From: Polyporus tsugae
Taxonomy: Eukaryota > Basidiomycota > Agaricomycetes > Polyporales > Polyporaceae
Direction of reading: 5' to 3'
Assembly (NCBI GenBank): GCA_024305745.1
Contig: JAHRBS010000003.1
Span: 620,001 to 684,000, forward strand
DNA: 64,000 bases
This document shows, piece after piece, positions 57,980-64,000 of the stretch. Position 1 is the first letter of the stretch. The number at the start of each line of letters is the position of its first letter. Under the pieces are notes generated by a model. That model saw only the letters and a list, made by a program, of their open reading frames with translations. It was not told where the DNA came from and searched no databases. The position numbers and the translations under genes were made by a program.

Positions 57980-60900
57980 ATGCTGGGGCCCTCGTTCGCA
58001 GCATTGGTCGCGCTCGTCGCGTCCCTCGCGGCCGCTCAGCTCCCTCCGACACCCAGCAGCTGGCCACAAGACTACCCCAGCAAGCCGTCTGGCGACTTCA
58101 GCCCCGAATGGCAGAGCTGTAGGCCATCCTCCTTTCCATTTCCAGTCATATTGCTCCCACTTACACGCGTGCTGCTATGTTCCCAGACTTCCAGGTAACC
58201 AACGCGTTGCCGAACGTGACCTGGACGCTGCCCCGCAGCTTTGCCGGGAACGTTCCCGTAAACCGAGCGGGCCATGCCAACAACACGCTCTTCTTCTGGG
58301 CGTTCGAGCACGAGAACGGATCCCTCACCGCCGACGCCGGGGAGCGTTCCGACGTCCCGTGGGCCATCTGGTTGAACGGAGGGTAAGCCATGGGTGTCCC
58401 CGCGGCATCCTGCCTCGGGCTTATCGCTCTCGAGACTTGCGTTCCTGACATGTTTCGTCTCCCATTGTTATTTTTAGACCTGGCTCCTCGAGTCTGCTGG
58501 GGCAAGCGTACGAGGTCAGTTTAACTTTGTTTTGAAATACCACCCGGCGGTGGTTTTGACACCCACTGACACCTCGCGCTCTCATTGGATTTGTACAGAA
58601 TGGTCCGGTGCACCTGAACGCGGATGGCCTCCCGGTCGAGAACGCGTTCAGCTGGGATAACCTCGTGGACTACATCTGGATCGACCAGCCTGTGTACGTG
58701 GCGTTATGCTTCCCCAGGATCCCTTGCCGAGCCAATATTGATAATACACACCTTCCACAGTGGAGTGGGCTGGGCCACCGCAGACTCGGACGGATTTGGT
58801 GTGTGCGCTTCTTCTCCGAGGTGCAGTGCCGGCGCTCACGGGAGTTTGCATTTGCATAGTGCACGATGAGGACGAAGTGGGGAGAGACTTCGTAAGTTGT
58901 TGCACCTTGCATTTCCCGCTCATGCGGGCTGAATTCAATTGCGGCCTAGATGGGCTTCCTCGAGAACCTTGTCAAGGTCTTCCCAAGCCTCGCGACGCGG
59001 CCCCTGTATCTCACCGGGGAAAGCTACGCCGGGACCTATATCGTGAGCTCCGCCCCGCTGCCTGTCTGCGAATTGATGTCGGAACCGGTTCGCTGACGGA
59101 GTCCCGGACGTTCTAGCCCTATATCATGAAGACGTACTTCGGCTTGGCCAACCCCCCGGTAGACATCGTCAAGTTTGCGATTGGCGATGGCACGGTCGGC
59201 TCGGGCCTCACGTTCGAGTACGTCCCTACGGTAAGTGAACTCCCGCTCTCGTATCTGTTCTGGAAGGATGCTGAGCCGAACGACTGGCACGCCGTGCTGT
59301 GCAGCTCACGACGATCGAGACATACCCCCAGCTCATCGGCTACGACCCTGCCGTCTTCGACTATTTCCGCGAACAGTACGTTCCCACACCACTTGTAGAC
59401 ACCGCGCCTCGAGTTTGGGGGCTGACTGCGAGCGGTTACTGTTGCAGGCAGCACCTGTGCGGCTACGACCTCAACCTGACGTACCCGCAAAACGGGCACT
59501 TTCCCACGCTCCAAATCGTGAATCCGACGGACCCCAACTCGCCGTTGATCCTGAACAACCTGGACCTCGCGAAGCGCCAGTTCTTCAGGAAGACGCTCTC
59601 GCGGTTCGCCAGCCAGGCCGAGGAACTCGAGCTCACCAAGCGCGCGGACGGCGCGGAGCGGGCGATGGCGAAGCGCGACCTGAGCCTGCGCGCGAACGGG
59701 ACGATCGACTCGTGGTACGGGTGCTTCATCTACGACGAGCTCATCGACTACGCGACCAACTTCTCGGCGCCGTGGAGTGCGTGCTTTCCGCTCATTCGCC
59801 GTGTTCATGCGAGTGCTGACCGTGACCGGGTTTTGCGCAGGCATTACGCACGGATTTGACGTATGTGACACCTACGCTAGTGTTGACGTGACAGCAGCTT
59901 GACGTGTTTGAATTACAGGTCTATCAGGTCCAGGACGCGCTGAACCCCGAGTCGCCCATTGACGGAAGGTCATTCTACAATGGTAATGCATACGTGTCTC
60001 GACCTGCCTTTGGAGCGTGTGCTTATGTATTGTATTCTTGAACCGCAACAGACCCGCGCACGGTTGCTGCGCTCCACGCTCCAACGAGCAAGACATGGAC
60101 AGGGTCGATTGAGTATCCGTTCTTGGGCGACCCGGTAAACGGCATTGATCCGAGTAAGCATCGACTTTCTTGACGGGTCTGTTGATGTTCGTGCTAACTT
60201 GATGGTTCCAGGTGTCGAGTGAGTACAACATCCGCTACAAAGACGACGTACCCTCAAACTTAACTTACCTGTTGCTAGGCCTATGGCGTTCTTGACGGAC
60301 CTCGCCACGAACGCGTCCGAAAAGCACATCGCCATCATGCTCTACTCTGGCAACGATGACTCGCTTGTCGCTCATCGTGGCACGGAAGGTGTGTAAACGT
60401 TTGCTGAACTGCTGTCGGATGCAGATGCTGAACCGTTGCGTCTCTAGTCGTCATCCAAGTAAGTTGGAAACGGATTTAACAGCGACGGCCAGGCACTGAC
60501 GCTAGACAGAACACTACCTTCGGCGGCATCCAGGGCTTCTCGCGCCGCCCGTCCACCCCGTGGATTGACGACAACGGGCTTGTTGGGGGCGTCGTCCACC
60601 AGGAGCGCAACTGGACGTACGTCCTCGTTGAGGGCGCCGGCCACCTTATCCCGTACTCCAATCCATCCCGAGTACGTCTTTTCATCGCGCCCCAATCGCT
60701 CAGCCGCTCACCCACATATCAGGCCTTCACGGTCCTCCGCGAGTTTATCCTGGGGCACAATACGACCGGCCTCGTCGTCGCCGGGCCCGGGGGCGACATC
60801 TCCGTCGCGGGCGGCGAGCTCGCCGCGCTCGCCGTCGACGCGATCCAGGGCCAGTCGGGGATCGCGGTCGGCTCCATCTTCACGACGTCGACGTTCAACT

Positions 60901-61091
60901 ACCCCCCCGCGACGATCGCTGCGTGGGACGCGTTCATCGCGACCGCGACGATCGCGACGGTCCTCCCGCAGATCACCGGGCTCGTCCAGAACGCGCAGGG
61001 AAATGGAGCGCTGCCCTTGGCGGCGGGCGGCGTGGTCGCGGTGGTCGCGGTCGTCACGGCGTTCGCGGTATCTTTATTCGCTTCTGTCTGA
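57980..61091 (+). CDS. serine carboxypeptidase (peptidase family S10), secreted, possibly GPI-anchored
   Basis: A signal peptide (MLGPSFAALVALVASLAAAQ) precedes the S10 domain. WAIWLNGGPGSSSLLGQAYE forms the oxyanion loop, and NLVDYIWIDQPVGVGWA matches the family. The nucleophile Ser lies in LYLTGESYAGTYIPYIM, the catalytic Asp in IAIMLYSGNDDSLVAHRGTE, and the His in YVLVEGAGHLIPYSNPSRAF. A linker (LELTKRADGAERAMAKRDLS) carries two Lys-Arg pairs, possible Kex2-type sites, as in two-chain carboxypeptidases. The C-terminus ends in a hydrophobic tail (AAGGVVAVVAVVTAFAVSLF) compatible with GPI or membrane anchoring. At least ten introns occur. The enzyme removes C-terminal residues from peptides in the secretory pathway or outside the cell. 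The triad is intact, and the protein is about 680 residues, longer than usual because of the linker and tail. Confidence 0.92.
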
Positions 61092-61096
61092 TCTCC

Positions 61097-61123
61097 GACT
61101 TCGACTTCGACTTCGACTTCGAC
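61097..61123. repeat. (GACTTC)n hexamer repeat
   Basis: Four to five tandem units just after the carboxypeptidase stop codon. Confidence 0.8.
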
Positions 61124-61726
61124 GGCCTTCCGCAAGCTTTGATCCGATGTGTTTCGCGGCTCTCCTCCATTCCATGCACAACGCCTAGAGGTTTCGTTCG
61201 GTGTTCGGTGTTTGCTTTCGAGCTTTGATGCTCTCACACTTCTGAAATCCGGATCGCTCACGCCTGCAGTGCGGGTCATGACAGGTCACGAAACGTATAT
61301 ATGTCTGTATGTATCACGCCATCACGGTCTCTAGGCTCCTCGTCACTGTATCATGTAACTCCTGTTATCGGTCGAAGTTGTACAACTGTAATATAAGCAG
61401 TGCCACGTCTTTCTCTACATATGTCGAAGATATGGCACCGAGCGCTAGCATTGAGAATGGATGCGGGGATATATCGATCCTACCAACCTCCCCTTATTCT
61501 GTACACCCGGCACGCGCAGCAAAGTGGTTCAACACCTTGTGTCTTACCGGACATTGTTTGTTGTTACTCATACTAATAGCAACTCAAGCTCAGAGTCCGG
61601 TAAATTAGAGGTTACTTGCGAAGCTAGTTACACCTGAGTTCTAGGATCGGCTACGATCATGTTCCTTCAAGCATCATAAGTAAGGCGCATATACCAAGTA
61701 TTTATTAGCAATGTTACAAAAAGGTA

Positions 61727-61745
61727 CCCTAGGGTTAGGGTTAGG
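61727..61745. repeat. interstitial telomere-like repeat
   Basis: CCCTAGGGTTAGGGTTAGG: one CCCTA next to two and a half TTAGGG units, the telomere repeat of most fungi. Confidence 0.75.
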
Positions 61746-62419
61746 ACAGTGTAAGGACAATAAAAAACGGCCTGCCCAGCCCGAGGGCCGAAGCAGGACA
61801 GGGAAATATTGAGACGGTGCATGAGCCGAAGCTCATACAAACCGCGAGGGCCCCCTGGGGACAGGGTCGCCGTGCTATGAGAGGCCCCCACGGCCCACGA
61901 ACCGAGGTCCATGAAGGGGCGCGTGCCATCAAGGTAAGTATGAGTTGCAACATTGTCCGGACGGGGTATTTATACTGGGGCGAGTGCGCACGGACCAGGT
62001 CGCTTCAGGGCGGGCTGGCGCTGGCTGGCTCGATGCAACAGACGTCGGCCAGAAGTCGGCACGCGGGTGGGGCGCTGTGTCATAGCGTGTGGCTGAACAT
62101 CTCTGCCACTCACCATTCCCAACGTTGAGCTCCCCACGTACTTGCTCGAGCTTCATTGCTCGGTCTCTTCGACGGGATATCTTTATAATCTACTAACTCT
62201 GAGTAAGTAGGTGCAGAATGCTCTTCCTGGCGGTCTGGTGGGTCGGTTCTTAGGATCACATGCCCCCCTGCGCCGAACCAGTTCGGATCTCGTTCGACAC
62301 CGCCCGCAACCGAGGATCATCGTCTGCATCGTCTCCAGCCTCATTCACCCTTTGCTGCGCTCTATATGAACTCGAGCTGACATTGTCCCAGTCCCATTAC
62401 GTCCCCGACCTCCCCCTCC

Positions 62420-63225
62420 ATGTTGTCCTTCTCATCGCCCATCAGAATCGCAGCCGCAAAACCCCGCCCCATCCATCCCCGACACGGCGCGATGCTCACT
62501 CGCACCGCTTCGGAAATCCTCCCCCGTTTGTGGCTGTCGGGGCTTTACACCGCTGTAGACGAAGAACAACTCGTGGCAATAGGCGTAACGCATATTGTTT
62601 CCATCCTCGAGCAACGTCCAAAATACCCAGCTGCCCTCAAGAAACTTAAGACACTACATATCCCCCTCCAGGACGTTGATACCGCCGACCTCCTCCAACA
62701 TTTTGATGTCACCACCGCCTTTATAAAGTCCGCTCTCGAGGACAAGCGCAATGTTGTCTTGGTGCGTACTACCAGCCGGTTGTGACGATTGCCAATGCCG
62801 CACCCCTGCAACGAGGTCGCGCGCAGGCAAAGTCTGATCTCCCCGCAGCGCGACGATACTGTACTGACGACGCATGTTCGCAGGTCCACTGCGCGATGGG
62901 CATCTCTCGATCCGCCACCGTCGTCTCTGCGTATCTCGTCGCGACCACCCTTATGCACCCCCACGAGGCCATCGAGTTTGTCCAGTCCAAGCGCGAGATC
63001 GTCTGCCCGAACCTAGGCTTCCGCCGCCAGCTCGAAGTCTACGCCTCCCGCCTCCGTGGAACCAGGAAGCTGAGGAAGCTCGTACCCCCACCGATACGTG
63101 CGACGGTGACCTACAACTCGATCTTCACCGACCACTTCCGCAGGCTGCGCCCGCCGGAGCCCATGCGCTTTTGCCCTCCCCCTCCTCCCTCAATAGCAAG
63201 GACGCGGAGAGGCTCGATGGGCTGA
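62420..63225 (+). CDS. dual-specificity protein phosphatase
   Basis: The core runs SEILPRLWLSGLYTAVDEEQ, VAIGVTHIVSILEQRPKYPA and LKTLHIPLQDVDTADLLQHF. An intron at 62762-62882 joins in frame at the P-loop, VHCAMGISRSATVVSAYLVA: the catalytic Cys and Arg of HCxxGxxRS are present, with the Ser after Arg. The general-acid Asp is probably in QDVDTADL. LMHPHEAIEFVQSKREIVCP and NLGFRRQLEVYASRL complete the DSP fold. The tail is basic and Pro-rich. Two starts are possible: 62420 adds a basic leader (SSPIRIAAAKPRPIHPRHG) that might target mitochondria, while 62492 starts MLTRTASEILP. Family members remove phosphate from Ser/Thr/Tyr; substrate unknown. Confidence 0.88.
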
Positions 63226-64000
63226 GCTCGGCCTCATCTCGACCTCTACCTCGCGCCTTTCCCTGTTCTGGAGCTTCTAGATGGAAAACCACCAGCTTCC
63301 CGTGGTCTCCCTTACCCGAAAGGAGGACGGCGCGCCTACGGATGGCAGCTCATGTGGCTTCATTTCGGATGCAGTGGTCGTGCATTGCGCTTCGTGGTTA
63401 CGTAGTAAGTGCCCCGTGTCGTTGTACGAATGGGCTTTTGCTGGAACGTGTACGACATTGACACCCATCGTCGCTGTGTGCTTTGCACTTTAATTGGTCG
63501 CGGACGGCTGTCTTTGGAAGGGTTTCGCATGCAATGTCGCTACTTAATGTTATCTATTAGGAGGTGGGTGTGATTCGTGCATCCCACACTGATCTCGCTC
63601 GCCGCTGCGCAACTTTGCTAGATGAAGGGTGAAAGCGGACGGTTCGCTCCTCTCCCTGTGCACGTGAAGAACTTCGCAAACACTGACTTGACTCTGAGTT
63701 CCATTCCCATCTTAAGCATCGGTAGAGTGCTTTCTCAATCGCGATGCTCGTACATCCTCGCTGACTACCGCTTCCGCCGTCCAGGACCGTTTCCATGTAC
63801 TTGGCCCTATCGCCGCCCGCCCATCCGCTCGTTCATGGGATACTAGCGCGAACGCTACGCAGTCCTCCTTTCCCCGATGGTTGGCGGTGTTCCGTTAGCA
63901 TTTATCCCGACTCTTCGGGGAACCTCTCAAGCAGATTTTGTCAACTCTCAATCACTGAATCCTAGTTTGATGACTCATCGCGCGTCCTGGATGCCTATTT
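63226..64000. other. 3' flank of the phosphatase gene, no further gene seen
   Basis: Short frames (e.g. 63281-63493, 63622-63846) lack domains. A neighbouring gene may begin beyond the window. Confidence 0.45.

Larger units (their letters stand above)
61092..62419. other. intergenic, 1.3 kb
   Basis: It holds the hexamer repeat, a short telomere-like repeat at 61727-61745, and a GC-rich block with a TATA-like GGTATTTATAC near 61970. That block may be the relic of a mobile element's terminal repeat, but I cannot define its ends. No gene is supported. Confidence 0.45.

Noticed and set aside
61740..62200. A solo long terminal repeat of a retrotransposon
   Set aside because: A TATA-like site and GC-rich block are suggestive, but I could not find TG...CA ends with a target duplication.
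1..64000. CRISPR arrays, bacterial operons or phage modules
   Set aside because: No regularly spaced direct repeats or prokaryotic gene layout; introns and gene families are fungal throughout.

Overview
The window looks like nuclear DNA of a filamentous basidiomycete, most likely an Agaricomycete. Genes on both strands are cut by many short GT-AG introns (about 50-70 bp), third codon positions are C/G-rich, three tRNA genes carry introns after the anticodon, and several gene families are typical of mushroom-forming fungi: DUF6533 membrane proteins, BTB proteins, and a GPI-type chitin deacetylase. No prokaryotic-style operon, CRISPR array or phage is present.

Layout. 1-4.4 kb: 3' part of a UFD4/TRIP12-type HECT ubiquitin ligase. 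5.3-9.4 kb: two tandem DUF6533 membrane proteins. 10.6-13.1 kb: a cytochrome P450 relic, then a double-BTB protein. 13.4-14.1 kb: a small terminal-inverted-repeat element with a matching 8-bp target duplication. 14.5-15.4 kb: a single-pass membrane protein. 15.6 kb: tRNA-Arg. 16.5-17.4 kb: an orphan ORF. 18.35-21.1 kb (minus): a CAJ1/DJP1-type J-protein, divergent from a low-complexity protein at 22.0-23.1 kb. 23.7-24.9 kb: a ubiquitin-like/WLM metalloprotease, convergent with a small strongly codon-biased orphan (25.3-25.8 kb). 25.8-30.9 kb is gene-poor, with a second tRNA-Arg and a 1.37-kb inverted-repeat element. 30.9-33.4 kb: a short-chain dehydrogenase and an EI24-like membrane protein.

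A housekeeping block follows: chitin deacetylase (34.7-36.6 kb), SEC1 (37.05-40.4 kb), and a ROM2-type Rho1 GEF (40.7-45.6 kb). All three relate to cell-wall construction or polarised secretion. Next come a carnitine acetyltransferase with mitochondrial and peroxisomal signals (46.3-48.6 kb, minus), tRNA-Pro, and an Nbr1-like PB1/ZZ protein (49.1-53.1 kb). Mediator subunit MED4 (53.6-56.4 kb, minus) is interrupted by a 1.64-kb intron. A serine carboxypeptidase (58.0-61.1 kb) and a dual-specificity phosphatase (62.4-63.2 kb) close the window.

The most notable observations are the giant MED4 intron, the two inverted-repeat elements, the dual-start carnitine acetyltransferase, the double-BTB protein, and the tRNA-Arg pair whose mature parts are identical while the introns differ. 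I found no convincing sign of a wholly new system. Protein identities rest on motif recognition without database searches, and exon borders are read by eye.
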